Shown: piece by piece, positions 52,610 through 61,377 of the stretch
How the letters are laid out: each line of letters opens with the position of its first letter
How positions within the stretch are numbered: the stretch's first letter is position 1
Source of the DNA: Pseudarthrobacter phenanthrenivorans
Lineage (GTDB): Bacteria > Actinomycetota > Actinomycetes > Actinomycetales > Micrococcaceae
Length of the DNA: 64,000 nucleotides
NCBI RefSeq assembly: GCF_000813845.1
Contig: NZ_JWTB01000020.1
Coordinates: 37,199 to 101,198 of the forward strand
Direction: 5' to 3'
Position numbers and translations under genes: made by a program
The notes under the pieces: model-generated
Seen by the model: only the letters and a program-made list of their open reading frames with translations
The model's database searches: none
What the model was told of the DNA's origin: nothing

Positions 52610-53974
52610 ATGAACACGCTCGAACTCAGCACTACAACGGCGGACCTCACCGCCCCGGTGATCTCCCGGTCCAATGTCCTGGTGGTTGGTGGTGGCCCCG
52701 CAGGTGTGGCCGCGGCCGTCACCGCCGCCCGCTCCGGCGCCAAGGTGACCCTGCTGGAGCGCTACTCCTCCCTGGGCGGCCTGGCCTCCGGCGGCATGGT
52801 GCTGGTCCTGGACGACATGATCAACGGCCAGGACATCACCGTGACCGGCATCGTGTCCGAATACGTGGAACGGCTGCAGAAACTGGGCCTGGCCATCGTC
52901 CCGCCCGCCGAAGACCGCCGCACCTCGGAGGAACTGTGGAACAAGTGGGGCCGCTTCGGCACCTTCGACTTCCACTCCCACACCACCCCCAAACCCATCT
53001 GCTACGCCGCCGCGTTCGACCCTGACGGGTGGAAGCGGGTCTCCAACGACCTGGTCCGTGAGGCCGGCGTGGAACTGCGGCTGCACTCCTGGTTCTCCCG
53101 CCCCATCGTGGACAACGGCGTGATCAAGGGCGTGGTCTGCGAAACCAAGCTTGGCCCGCAGGCCTTCATGGCGGACGTGGTCATCGACACCACCGGCGAC
53201 ATCGATGTTGCCTCCCGCGCCGGGGCCAGCTACGCCAAGGACAACTACCTCATCACCCTGGTTTTCCGGCTGGGCAACGTGGACACGGCAGCCGCCGAGG
53301 CCTTCGAACAGGCCAACCCCAAGGAAGCCCGCGCCATCAACCGGAAGATCAAGCGCCTGTTGGGCGGTGCCTGGGAACTGTGGTGGCTGAAGACCCCCAT
53401 CGACGGCGTGGTCTGGTGCAACGCCCCGCACATGACCGGATACGACGGCGTGGACCCGGCGGACATGACCGCCGCGGAATTCGCCGCCCGGGACAAGATC
53501 TCCGAGGCCGTCGACTATGTCCGCGCCAACCTGCCCGGCTTCGAGAAGTGCTACATGCTGGACGTCGCCTCCCAGATGGGTGTCCGCCAGACCCGCCTGC
53601 TGCAGGGCGAGTACGTCATGACCAAGGACGACGTCACCTCCCGCCGCCACTTCCAGGACAGCGTGGCCCGCGGCCGCGACTACTACTACCCCTACCGCTC
53701 ACTGCTGCCCAAGGAAGTGGACCAGCTGCTGGTGGCCGGCCGCCACTACTCCGCCACCCCCGAAGCGCAGAAGATGTCCCGCGAAATCCCGCCCTGCATG
53801 GCCATGGGCCAGGCCGTCGGCGTCGCCGCAGCCCTCGCCGTCGAATCGGGCGTGCTGGTCCGCGACGTGGCGGCAGCGGACATCCAGCAGGGCATGCGCC
53901 GGCACGGCGCCGACCCCGGCGACGTCCCGTCGTCGAACGCCACCATCGATTCCGATGCGGCGGTGCCGGCATGA
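52610..53974 (+). CDS. FAD-dependent oxidoreductase (FAD_oxidored family)
   Basis: This 454-residue flavoprotein has an N-terminal dinucleotide fold 'VLVVGGGPAGVAAAVTAARS', then 'LLERYSSLGGLASGGMVLVL', a central 'VIDTTGDIDVASRAGASY' FAD contact, and the C-terminal 'LLVAGRHYSATPEAQKMSRE' then 'IPPCMAMGQAVGVAAALAV' block. Members of this family oxidise diverse substrates and often depend on a partner acceptor. Its stop overlaps the CoA-transferase ATG (ATGA). Its action on a CoA-thioester precursor or an imported acid is inferred. No iron-sulfur Cys cluster is visible. Confidence 0.87.
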   Translation: MNTLELSTTTADLTAPVISRSNVLVVGGGPAGVAAAVTAARSGAKVTLLERYSSLGGLASGGMVLVLDDMINGQDITVTGIVSEYVERLQKLGLAIVPPAEDRRTSEELWNKWGRFGTFDFHSHTTPKPICYAAAFDPDGWKRVSNDLVREAGVELRLHSWFSRPIVDNGVIKGVVCETKLGPQAFMADVVIDTTGDIDVASRAGASYAKDNYLITLVFRLGNVDTAAAEAFEQANPKEARAINRKIKRLLGGAWELWWLKTPIDGVVWCNAPHMTGYDGVDPADMTAAEFAARDKISEAVDYVRANLPGFEKCYMLDVASQMGVRQTRLLQGEYVMTKDDVTSRRHFQDSVARGRDYYYPYRSLLPKEVDQLLVAGRHYSATPEAQKMSREIPPCMAMGQAVGVAAALAVESGVLVRDVAAADIQQGMRRHGADPGDVPSSNATIDSDAAVPA

Positions 53975-55224
53975 GCGCGGCAACGGCAGAGCGGGTGGAG
54001 GAACTTACGACGGCGGCAGGCGCCAAGGCTGCTGAGTCACCGGTGCCCCTTCCGCTGGAAGGCATCCGGATCGTGGACTTCACCCAGGTGTTCATGGGCC
54101 CGTCCTGCACCCAGCTGCTGGGCGACTACGGCGCGGACATCATCAAGGTGGAACGTCCCGGAGCAGGCGACATCTCCCGCAATTCCTTCCCGGACCAGGA
54201 CGGCCAGGACAACCCGATCTTCCTGTCCATTAACCGCAACAAGCGCAGCGTCTCCGTGGACACCCGGACCGACGAAGGCCGTGAGGTGCTGCACCGGCTC
54301 CTGGCCGACGCCGACGTGGTGGTCAGCAACTTCCGCTCCGGCGTGATGGAGCGGATGGGCTTCGGCTACGAGGACCTGAAAGCGCAGAACCCGGGCATCG
54401 TCTGGGCCTCCGGCACCGGCTTCGGCCCCGTGGGACCGTACTCGCACAAGGGCGGCCAGGACGCCATCGCCCAGGCCTACTCCGGCGTGATGTGGCGCCG
54501 CGAGTCGGATGACCAGAAGCCGGCCATCTACCCCACCACCCTCTGCGACTACATCACGGGCATGCACCTCATGCAGGGCATCCTGCTGGCGCTGCGCACC
54601 CGGCAGGCATCGGGAGTGGGCCAGAAGGTGGAGGTGACCATGTACGACTCCATGCTGCACCTGCAGATGCAGGAGGCCTGCATGCAGCTCAACCGCGGCT
54701 ACGAGGTCAACTGGGGTGCCATGCCGCTGAGCGGCGTCTTCGAAACCACCGATGGCGCCGTGTGCATGGTGGGCGGCTTCACCCCTGACCCACTGGCCCG
54801 GATCTCCGACGCCCTGGGCCTGGACGAGGACCTCACCGAACGGCCCGGGTTCGCTACGCTGGAGCAGCAGTTCAAGAACAAGCCCGCGCTGCAGGCCATC
54901 TTCCGGGAGCACTTCGCCAGCAACACCACCGAGTACTGGACCGGGAAACTGGAAGAACAGGGGCTGCTCAACGCCCCCGTCCACACCCTGGAACAGGCGC
55001 TCGCCGACGCCCAGACCGAGGCAAACGGCATGATCGTGGAAGCGGAACACCCGCGCGTGGGAACGGTGAAAATGCTCAACGCCCCCATCCGGCTCTCCGC
55101 CACCCCGCCCACCATCCGCCGCGCGGCACCGCGCCTGGGCGAGCACAATGTGGAGGTCCTGCTGGAGAACGGGTTCGACCGGGACACCATTGAGCGTCTC
55201 CAGCAGCTGGGGGTCCTGCGGTGA
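53971..55224 (+). CDS. Class III (CaiB/BaiF family) CoA-transferase
   Basis: This 417-residue enzyme moves CoA between carboxylic acids. The catalytic Asp193 lies in 'TLCDYITGMHL', and the CoA-binding elements 'PLEGIRIVDFTQVFMGP', 'LLGDYGADIIKVERPGAGD' and 'LFLSINRNKRSVSVD'-like blocks are present. Relatives act on carnitine, formate/oxalate, and bile or aryl acids. Its gene overlaps both neighbours by 4 nt. Activation of an imported acid to its CoA ester, then hydration by the crotonase encoded next, is the simplest reading. The acid cannot be named from sequence. Confidence 0.92.
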   Translation: MSAATAERVEELTTAAGAKAAESPVPLPLEGIRIVDFTQVFMGPSCTQLLGDYGADIIKVERPGAGDISRNSFPDQDGQDNPIFLSINRNKRSVSVDTRTDEGREVLHRLLADADVVVSNFRSGVMERMGFGYEDLKAQNPGIVWASGTGFGPVGPYSHKGGQDAIAQAYSGVMWRRESDDQKPAIYPTTLCDYITGMHLMQGILLALRTRQASGVGQKVEVTMYDSMLHLQMQEACMQLNRGYEVNWGAMPLSGVFETTDGAVCMVGGFTPDPLARISDALGLDEDLTERPGFATLEQQFKNKPALQAIFREHFASNTTEYWTGKLEEQGLLNAPVHTLEQALADAQTEANGMIVEAEHPRVGTVKMLNAPIRLSATPPTIRRAAPRLGEHNVEVLLENGFDRDTIERLQQLGVLR

Positions 55225-56024
55225 CGGCCGTGGCGCAGCGGGTTGACGAGGTCACCCTGAGGATCAATGACGGCGTTGCAACCGTCACCATCGACCGGCA
55301 GCACGTCCTGAACGCCGTGGACGGGACCGCCTGGGAGCGGCTCAACCGGATCTGGGAACAGCTCGAACAGGATCCGTCCGTGCGGGCCGTGGTGGTCACC
55401 GGTGCCGGGTCCAAAGCCTTCTGCGTCGGAGCCGACATGTCCGCCTCGGCGGTGGACAAGACGGGACTGGAGTACTGGGCCGGCCTGGACCCCAACGGTT
55501 TCGGCGGATTGAGCCTGCGCACCACCCTGGACGTCCCCGTCATCGCCAGGGTCAACGGCTACGCCTTGGGCGGCGGCATGGAAATGGTCCTCGGCGCGGA
55601 CATTGTGGTGGCCGCGGACAGCGCCAGGTTTGGACTGACGGAGCCCCGGGTGGGGCGGTTGGCGCTCGACGGTGGCATCCACCAGCTGGTGCGCCGCGTC
55701 CCCTACACCCAGGCCATGGGCATGCTGCTCACGGGCCGGAAAGCCGACGCCGCCGAGATGCGGGCCATGGGCCTGGTCAACGAGGTGGTTCCGGCTGCTG
55801 AGCTCGACGACGCCGTGCAGCGCTGGCTGGACCAGATCCTCGCCTGCGCACCCACCTCCGTCCGGGCGGTCAAGCAGATGGCCGTCCGGACTTCGCACCT
55901 GACGGCCGCCGAAGCGCGCGGCCTGCGCCTCCCGGCACTTATGGCCGCGCTGGACAGCGGCGACTCCGCAGAGGGAGTCCGCGCCTTCCAGGAAAAACGG
56001 CCGCCCGTGTGGCCCGGCTGCTGA
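55221..56024 (+). CDS. Enoyl-CoA hydratase/isomerase (crotonase) family
   Basis: This 267-residue crotonase has the oxyanion-hole motif 'TGAGSKAFCVGADMS' and 'YALGGGMEMVLGADIVVAAD'. Both catalytic acids, Glu121 and Glu141 ('FGLTEPRVGRLALDGG'), are present with the spacing of rat mitochondrial Glu144/Glu164, so hydratase activity is expected. The GTG start overlaps the CoA-transferase stop. CaiD-like (carnitinyl-CoA dehydratase) members are among possible relatives. With the CoA-transferase it forms an activation-and-hydration pair. Confidence 0.9.
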   Translation: MTAVAQRVDEVTLRINDGVATVTIDRQHVLNAVDGTAWERLNRIWEQLEQDPSVRAVVVTGAGSKAFCVGADMSASAVDKTGLEYWAGLDPNGFGGLSLRTTLDVPVIARVNGYALGGGMEMVLGADIVVAADSARFGLTEPRVGRLALDGGIHQLVRRVPYTQAMGMLLTGRKADAAEMRAMGLVNEVVPAAELDDAVQRWLDQILACAPTSVRAVKQMAVRTSHLTAAEARGLRLPALMAALDSGDSAEGVRAFQEKRPPVWPGC

Positions 56025-56068
56025 CTACCCGTTTCCCCCTCAGAGTTCCACTAATAGAAGGACCACTC

Positions 56069-57019
56069 ATGCCGCAATCCGTCGCGCCTGAAAATCGTGA
56101 ATCACTTGCCCCCGGCGTCTGGGTCGTCGTTGCCACCCCGTTCCAGGGCAGCACCCTGGACGTGGACCTGGACAGCCTCTCGGACCTCGTGGAACGCTAC
56201 GAAACCATTGGCGCCACGGGCCTGACCGTCCTTGGCGTTTTCGGGGAAGCAGCTGCCCTGACGGGGGAGGAACGCCGCCAGGTCCTGGAAATCGCCGTCG
56301 AATGCACCGGGCTGCCACTGGTGGTGGGGGTAACCGCCCTGGCCACCCGTCCGGCCATTGAGGAAATCCGTGCGGCCCAGCAGATCGCCGGCCCCCGGCT
56401 CGCCGCGGTGATGGTGCAGGCCAACTCGGCAAAACCGGACGTCGTTGCTGCGCATCTGGACGCCATCCACCGGGCCACGGGAGCCAAGGTAGTACTCCAG
56501 GACTACCCCCTGGCCAGCGGTGTTGCCATTCCCACCGCAGCTCTGGTCACCGCAGTCAAGGCAAGCCCCTGCGTCATCGCCATCAAGGCGGAGGCGCCTC
56601 CTACCAGCGTCGCCATCGCAGAGCTCACCGCCGCTACAGGGGTCTCCGTGTTCGGCGGACTCGGTGGCCAGGGCCTGCTGGACGAACTCCTGGCCGGCGC
56701 GGCAGGTGCCATGACCGGTTTCTCTTACCCGGAGGCGCTTATCGCGTGCGTCCGGGCCTGGCAGCGCGAAGGCTACGCAGCCGCGGCCGCCCAACTGGTG
56801 CCGTACTTGCCGCTCATCAACTTCGAGCAGCAGGCCAGGGTGGCGCTGGCCATCCGCAAGGAGTGCCTCCGCGAACGGGGCTGGATCCGGGATGCAGGAG
56901 TCCGGGCGCCGTCGGGCGTTTTCCCGGAACACCTGCGCCATGCCATGGAGGTCCATCTCCGCGAAGCGGACGTCGCCTTGAAGATGGGCACGCCTTTGAG
57001 CCGGACCGGGAGCCTCTGA
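56069..57019 (+). CDS. Dihydrodipicolinate synthase (DapA)-family lyase/dehydratase
   Basis: This 316-residue TIM barrel enzyme has Schiff-base Lys173 ('VIAIKAEAPPTS') and catalytic Tyr146 ('VLQDYPLA'). The carboxylate-binding loop reads 'GVFGEAAAL' instead of 'GTTGE'. That loop and the Lys-Ala-Glu context differ from biosynthetic DapA, so a catabolic role is likely: an aldolase, a keto-sugar-acid dehydratase, or a pyrroline-hydroxycarboxylate deaminase. A KGSA-dehydrogenase-like ALDH gene lies two genes downstream. The start at ATG 56069 follows AAGGA; a 44-nt gap separates it from the crotonase gene. Confidence 0.85.
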   Translation: MPQSVAPENRESLAPGVWVVVATPFQGSTLDVDLDSLSDLVERYETIGATGLTVLGVFGEAAALTGEERRQVLEIAVECTGLPLVVGVTALATRPAIEEIRAAQQIAGPRLAAVMVQANSAKPDVVAAHLDAIHRATGAKVVLQDYPLASGVAIPTAALVTAVKASPCVIAIKAEAPPTSVAIAELTAATGVSVFGGLGGQGLLDELLAGAAGAMTGFSYPEALIACVRAWQREGYAAAAAQLVPYLPLINFEQQARVALAIRKECLRERGWIRDAGVRAPSGVFPEHLRHAMEVHLREADVALKMGTPLSRTGSL

Positions 57020-57819
57020 TGGACCTGGACATATCCGGCAGGACGGCGCTCGTGGCGGCTTCCACCGGCGGGCTGGGGCTCGCCGTGGCGCGGGCGCTGG
57101 CCGCGGAAGGGGCCAAGGTTGCCATTGTGGGCAGGCGGCGGGACCGGGCGCAGGAGATCGTGGCAGAACTTGAGGCGGCGTATGGTGGCCTTCCCGGCTT
57201 CGGGGCTACCGCCGTCGAAGCCGACCTCACCGCCCCTGGGGGCGTTGAGGAGGCCGTAGCGAAGACCGAATCAGGGTTGGGACCCATCGACATCCTGGTC
57301 CTCAACGGCCCCGGACCCAAGCCCGGCGCCGCTGCCACCCTGGGCTCCGGGGACATCTCCGCGGCGTTCGACACCCTGGTCAGGCCGCACCAGGCTATCG
57401 TGTCCCACACCCTGCCGGGCATGCGCGAACGGCGGTGGGGGAGGATCCTGGCGATCGGCTCCAGCGGCGTGGCCGCGCCGCTGCCCAACCTGGCAATCTC
57501 CAACACCGGCCGCGCCGCGCTGGCCGCCTACCTCAAGACCCTGGCGGCAGAGGTGGCGCTGGATGGCGTCACGGTCAACCTGCTCCTGCCCGGCAGGATC
57601 GCCACCGACCGGGTCACCGAACTGGACCAGGCAGCGGCCAAACGCCGCGGCACCACGCTGGAGGAGATCCGGCTCGAATCCCGCAAAACCATCCCCGCGC
57701 GGCGGTATGGGGAACCCGCCGAATTCGGTGCCGCTGCCGCCTTCCTGTGCAGCGCACCGGCGTCGTACATCACCGGCGTGGCACTGCGGTGCGACGGCGG
57801 CCTCATCCGCAGCCTCTAG
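57019..57819 (+). CDS. Atypical short-chain dehydrogenase/reductase
   Basis: This 266-residue SDR has the cofactor loop 'LVAASTGGLGLAVARALAAE' and Arg after strand 2 ('VAIVGRRRDRAQEI'), favouring NADP(H). The usual Tyr-x-x-x-Lys is absent: after 'AIGSSGVAAPLPNLA' comes 'ISNTGRAALAAY', with Asn-Thr-Gly-Arg in that place. A subgroup of SDRs named 3-oxoacyl-ACP reductase-like shares this change, so loss of classic activity is not certain. The ATG shares its first base with the DapA stop (TGATG). It likely acts in the same pathway. Confidence 0.82.
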   Translation: MDLDISGRTALVAASTGGLGLAVARALAAEGAKVAIVGRRRDRAQEIVAELEAAYGGLPGFGATAVEADLTAPGGVEEAVAKTESGLGPIDILVLNGPGPKPGAAATLGSGDISAAFDTLVRPHQAIVSHTLPGMRERRWGRILAIGSSGVAAPLPNLAISNTGRAALAAYLKTLAAEVALDGVTVNLLLPGRIATDRVTELDQAAAKRRGTTLEEIRLESRKTIPARRYGEPAEFGAAAAFLCSAPASYITGVALRCDGGLIRSL

Positions 57820-57847
57820 CCCACCCACCCTCGTCCGAAGGAACACC

Positions 57848-59317
57848 ATGACTTCCACCGCACTTGACCCCGGTACCACTACGCACGCACACCTGACCGC
57901 CCAGCACCTCATCAACGGCCAGTGGCTGGGCCAGGCGGGAACCCGGCGCATGAACCCCGCCCGGCCGGACGAACTGGCGGCACTCTCACCCAGCGGCACC
58001 GCCCAGGACGTGGACGCGGCCATCACCGCCGCCGCAGCGGCGCAACCAGGTTGGGCCGCGCTGCCCGCCCCTTCCCGCGGCGCCATCCTCCTGGCCGCCG
58101 GGAACCTGCTGATCGAACGCCAGGCCGCGATTGCCGAGGACCTGGTGCGCGAGGAAGGCAAGACCCTGGCCGAAGCCAAAGGTGAGGTGAAGCGCGCTTC
58201 CGACGTGCTGCGCTTCTTCGGCTCGCTCGGCTGGGCAGCCAGCGGCGAAGTGCTGCCCAGCGGCCTGCCGGACACCACCATCACCACCCGCCGCGAACCG
58301 CTCGGCGTGGTGGGCCTCATCACCCCCTGGAACTTCCCCATCGCCATCCCCGCCTGGAAAACGGCGCCGGCGCTGATCAGCGGCAACGCGGTGGTGATCA
58401 AGCCCGCTGAGCTCACACCGCTCTCCGCCACCCATCTGGCCCGCGCCCTGCAGGATGCGGGACTGCCGGCCGGCGTCTTCAACGTGGTGCACGGCAAGGG
58501 CCGCGTGGTGGGTGATGCCCTGGCCCGTGATCCGCGCATTACCGGGATGTCCTTTACCGGGTCCACCCACGTGGGCCTGGGCCTGCAGGAGATCCTCAAC
58601 GGCCGGCGAGCCCGGGTGCAGCTGGAAATGGGAGGCAAGAACGGCGTCCTGGTCCTGGACGATGCCGATCCCCGCAAGGCAGCACAGGTGGTTGCCGCCG
58701 GCGCCTTCGGCCTCACCGGCCAGGCCTGCACCGCCACGTCCCGCGTGTACGTCACCCCCGGCGTACGGTCAGCTTTCCTGGACGCGCTGGTGGCGGAGGC
58801 TGCCAAGTACACGCCGGGTGACGGGCTTGAATCAGCTATGGGCGCCGTGGTGAGCCCCCAGCAGTTCGAGCAGGACCAGGCGGCGGTGCGCGGCGCCGTC
58901 GAACGTGGTGCCACTCTCCTGCACGGACAGTACGACGGCGATTCCTCCGACGCGTTGTTCTTTCCCGCCGCCGTGCTCACCAACCTGGCCCTCGACGATC
59001 CCGCCGTGACCGAAGAGATCTTCGGACCGGTGGTGGCCGTCCTGGAGGTCCCCGATTACGAAGCAGGCCTGGCAGCCATCAACGATTCCCGGTACGGCCT
59101 CACCGCCGGCATCTGCACCGACTCCCTCGCGCTGGCAACGGATTTCGCGGCGCGGGCCCAGGCCGGCGTCATCAAGGTCAACCGGCCCACGGCAGGCCTG
59201 GACCTCAATGTTCCCTTCGGCGGCGTCAAGGACTCCTCCACCAACACCTTCCGGGAGCAGGGCCGGTCCGCCCTGGAATTCTTCACGTGGGGCAAGACCG
59301 TCTACACGGGCGTCTAG
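57848..59317 (+). CDS. Aldehyde dehydrogenase, alpha-ketoglutaric-semialdehyde-dehydrogenase-like
   Basis: This 489-residue NAD(P)-dependent ALDH oxidises an aldehyde to an acid. Catalytic Cys294 ('LTGQACTATSRVYV'), Glu260 ('VQLEMGGKN') and Asn162 ('TPWNFPIAIPAWKTAPALIS') are present. The Rossmann contacts are 'MSFTGSTHVG' and 'EEIFGPVVAVLE'. The N-terminal motif and 'FGGVKDSSTNTFREQG' resemble the KGSADH group that works after DapA-family dehydratases in sugar-acid or hydroxyproline catabolism. The product would be a dicarboxylate such as 2-oxoglutarate if the analogy holds. Confidence 0.9.
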   Translation: MTSTALDPGTTTHAHLTAQHLINGQWLGQAGTRRMNPARPDELAALSPSGTAQDVDAAITAAAAAQPGWAALPAPSRGAILLAAGNLLIERQAAIAEDLVREEGKTLAEAKGEVKRASDVLRFFGSLGWAASGEVLPSGLPDTTITTRREPLGVVGLITPWNFPIAIPAWKTAPALISGNAVVIKPAELTPLSATHLARALQDAGLPAGVFNVVHGKGRVVGDALARDPRITGMSFTGSTHVGLGLQEILNGRRARVQLEMGGKNGVLVLDDADPRKAAQVVAAGAFGLTGQACTATSRVYVTPGVRSAFLDALVAEAAKYTPGDGLESAMGAVVSPQQFEQDQAAVRGAVERGATLLHGQYDGDSSDALFFPAAVLTNLALDDPAVTEEIFGPVVAVLEVPDYEAGLAAINDSRYGLTAGICTDSLALATDFAARAQAGVIKVNRPTAGLDLNVPFGGVKDSSTNTFREQGRSALEFFTWGKTVYTGV

Positions 59318-59321
59318 CTCC

Positions 59322-59642
59322 ATGACGTACGTGATCGCCCAGCCCTGTGTGGACGTGAAGGACAAGGCGTGCATCCAGGAATGCCCTGTCGACTGCATCT
59401 ACGAGGGCGAGCGCTCTTTGTACATCCATCCGGCAGAATGCGTGGACTGCGGGGCCTGCGACCCCGTCTGTCCTGTTGAAGCCATCTACTACTCCGACGA
59501 CGTGCCGGAGGAATGGGCCGACTACGTCAGGGCGAACGTGGAGTTCTTCTCCGACCTGGGGTCACCGCAGGGGGCGTCGGCCCTGGGGAACCTGCACCGG
59601 GACCACCCGGTGATAGCAGGGGAACCCGTTCCTGCCCTGTAG
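59322..59642 (+). CDS. Seven-iron ferredoxin (FdxA type)
   Basis: This 106-residue electron carrier has cluster ligands Cys9, Cys17, Cys21 and Cys25 in 'QPCVDVKDKACIQECPVDC', then Cys40, Cys43, Cys46, Cys50 in 'CVDCGACDPVCPVEAI'. The first spacing is that of a [3Fe-4S]/[4Fe-4S] ferredoxin of actinobacteria. The acidic C-terminal half ('VPEEWADYVRANVEFF') is also typical. Its gene follows the ALDH gene by 4 nt. It could accept electrons from the FAD oxidoreductase of this operon (inference). Confidence 0.93.
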   Translation: MTYVIAQPCVDVKDKACIQECPVDCIYEGERSLYIHPAECVDCGACDPVCPVEAIYYSDDVPEEWADYVRANVEFFSDLGSPQGASALGNLHRDHPVIAGEPVPAL

Positions 59643-59659
59643 CACCCAGCACTTCCCTT

Positions 59660-59694
59660 CAATGGCCGTCAAGCCCTTCGCTTGGCGGCCATTG
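59660..59694 (+). terminator. Terminator hairpin after the ferredoxin gene
   Basis: CAATGGCCGTCAAGC pairs with GCTTGGCGGCCATTG (one G-T pair) around a 5-nt loop, 17 nt after the stop. It closes the 51.3-59.6 kb operon. Confidence 0.75.
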
Positions 59695-59838
59695 CTGCGT
59701 TTAAACCCCGTGCTTCACTCTTCTTACAACGCTGTTGCTTTTGGTGCAATGAAGGCTTTGCGTGCGGGCTGCGAACCAAGCTGCGGAGATCGCGGTTGAG
59801 GTGGCCGCTACATCGGCGATTAATCATTAAGAAACCTA

Positions 59839-59896
59839 TTGACTGTGTTGCGCGTCACCGCCTATCTTGAAACAACCACGTTGCAAGCAATGCAAC
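59839..59896 (+). promoter_or_regulatory. Promoter and operator of the symporter-creatinase genes
   Basis: TTGACT (59839-59844) and TATCTT (59863-59868) lie 18 nt apart. A perfect inverted repeat GTTGCA-AGCAA-TGCAAC (59880-59896) starts just downstream of the expected transcription start, a usual repressor position. The IclR-family gene 2.8 kb downstream is the nearest candidate regulator (inference). Confidence 0.6.
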
Positions 59897-59918
59897 TCCA
59901 ACTTTTATTGGTGGTTTC

Positions 59919-61289
59919 ATGAGTACCGAACAAAACTCACCCGGGGCAGGAGTGGTTGCCGCTGACGCCAACCCTTCGGCCCGGGCAGGCCAGGGCGCGG
60001 GCAGTGCTGTGGCCGGCAAGGACGTACGACGCCGGGTCGTCACCGCCAGCTTCATCGGCAACTTCGTCGAATGGTTCGATTACGCGGTGTACGGCTATCT
60101 GGCCGCAGTTATTTCCTCAGTGTTCTTCCCCGAAGCCGACCGGCAGACCGCGCTGCTGGCCACCTTCGCCGTCTTTGCCATCTCGTTCTTCGTCCGTCCC
60201 CTGGGCGGCTTCTTCTGGGGCCACATCGGCGACAAGCTCGGCCGGCGCAAAGCCCTGTCCCTGTCCATCGTCATTATGTCCGTCTCCACGTTCTGCATCG
60301 CCCTCATCCCGGGCTACGGAACCATCGGACTGCTGGCCCCGGTCCTGCTGCTGCTGGTCCGCGTGGTCCAGGGCTTCTCGGCCGCGGGGGAGTACGCCGG
60401 GGCGTCGGCCTTCCTGGTGGAATACGCGCCGGCCCATCGCCGCGGCCTCTACGCCGCCGTCGTCCCTGCCAGCACCGCGGCAGGCCTGCTCCTGGGCTCA
60501 CTGATCGCGGCGCTCCTCAGCTCGGTCCTGAGCACTGACCAACTGCACGAGTGGGGCTGGCGGCTGCCGTTCCTGCTGGCGGCTCCCATGGGCCTGATCG
60601 GCCGCTATATCCGCACCAAGCTGGAGGACACCCCGGCCTTCCGCGCCCTGGCTGACCAGGAGGAATCCGCTCCCAAGGCACCGGCGCTGGACATGTTCCG
60701 GACCTACCGCAAGCAGCTCATCATCGCCTGCGGCGCCGTGCTGCTCAACGCGGTCGGGTTCTACGTCATCCTCAGCTACATGCCCACGTACCTCTCCGAG
60801 GAACTGGGCTTTGGACCCACCGAGTCCTTCCTTGCCACCACCATCGCCCTGGCCAGCTACATCGGCTTCATCTTCCTGACCGGCATCGCGTCGGACCGCT
60901 TCGGCCGCAAGCGCATGCTGATCACCGCGTCAGTGCTGTTCATGCTGCTGACCGTTCCCGCCTTCATGCTGCTGGACACCGGCAACTTCCTGGTGATCGT
61001 GCTGATCCAGATCCTGCTGGGCGGCATGCTCACACTGAACGACGGAACGCTGCCCAGCTTCCTGGCGGAACTGTTCCCCACCAAGGTCCGGTACAGCGGC
61101 TTCGCCGTCAGCTTCAACCTCTCCAACGCCCTGTTCGGCGGCACCGCCCCGTTCATGGCCACCCTTCTGATCGGCATGACGCAGAGCAAGCTGGCGCCCG
61201 GCTGGTACCTCGTGGCCGCCGCTGCCGTGTCCCTCACGGCGGTGCTGTTCGCCGCCGAGACGTCGCGGAAGCCCCTCAAGCACCTCTGA
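59919..61289 (+). CDS. MHS-family (MFS) metabolite:proton symporter
   Basis: This 456-residue transporter has 12 predicted helices and strong family motifs: 'NFVEWFDYAVYGYLAAVI', 'GGFFWGHIGDKLGRRKALSL', 'RVVQGFSAAGEYAGASAFLV' and 'ASDRFGRKRMLITASVLFM'. The N-terminal motif places it near ProP/betaine-type and alpha-ketoglutarate symporters. Its gene precedes the creatinase gene by 88 nt in the same direction, so creatine or a similar zwitterion is a likely cargo. It has its own promoter with a palindromic operator. Confidence 0.9.
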   Translation: MSTEQNSPGAGVVAADANPSARAGQGAGSAVAGKDVRRRVVTASFIGNFVEWFDYAVYGYLAAVISSVFFPEADRQTALLATFAVFAISFFVRPLGGFFWGHIGDKLGRRKALSLSIVIMSVSTFCIALIPGYGTIGLLAPVLLLLVRVVQGFSAAGEYAGASAFLVEYAPAHRRGLYAAVVPASTAAGLLLGSLIAALLSSVLSTDQLHEWGWRLPFLLAAPMGLIGRYIRTKLEDTPAFRALADQEESAPKAPALDMFRTYRKQLIIACGAVLLNAVGFYVILSYMPTYLSEELGFGPTESFLATTIALASYIGFIFLTGIASDRFGRKRMLITASVLFMLLTVPAFMLLDTGNFLVIVLIQILLGGMLTLNDGTLPSFLAELFPTKVRYSGFAVSFNLSNALFGGTAPFMATLLIGMTQSKLAPGWYLVAAAAVSLTAVLFAAETSRKPLKHL

Positions 61290-61377
61290 CCAAGAGGTCT
61301 CCACAAACCATCCTCATTACGCAAACCAACACCGGCTGCACATCAGCGGCCGGCACCCATTAGAAAGGCACATCTTC

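Noticed and set aside
57271..58983. Minus-strand frame opposite the SDR and aldehyde dehydrogenase genes
   Set aside because: Antisense to two well-defined enzymes and no family similarity.
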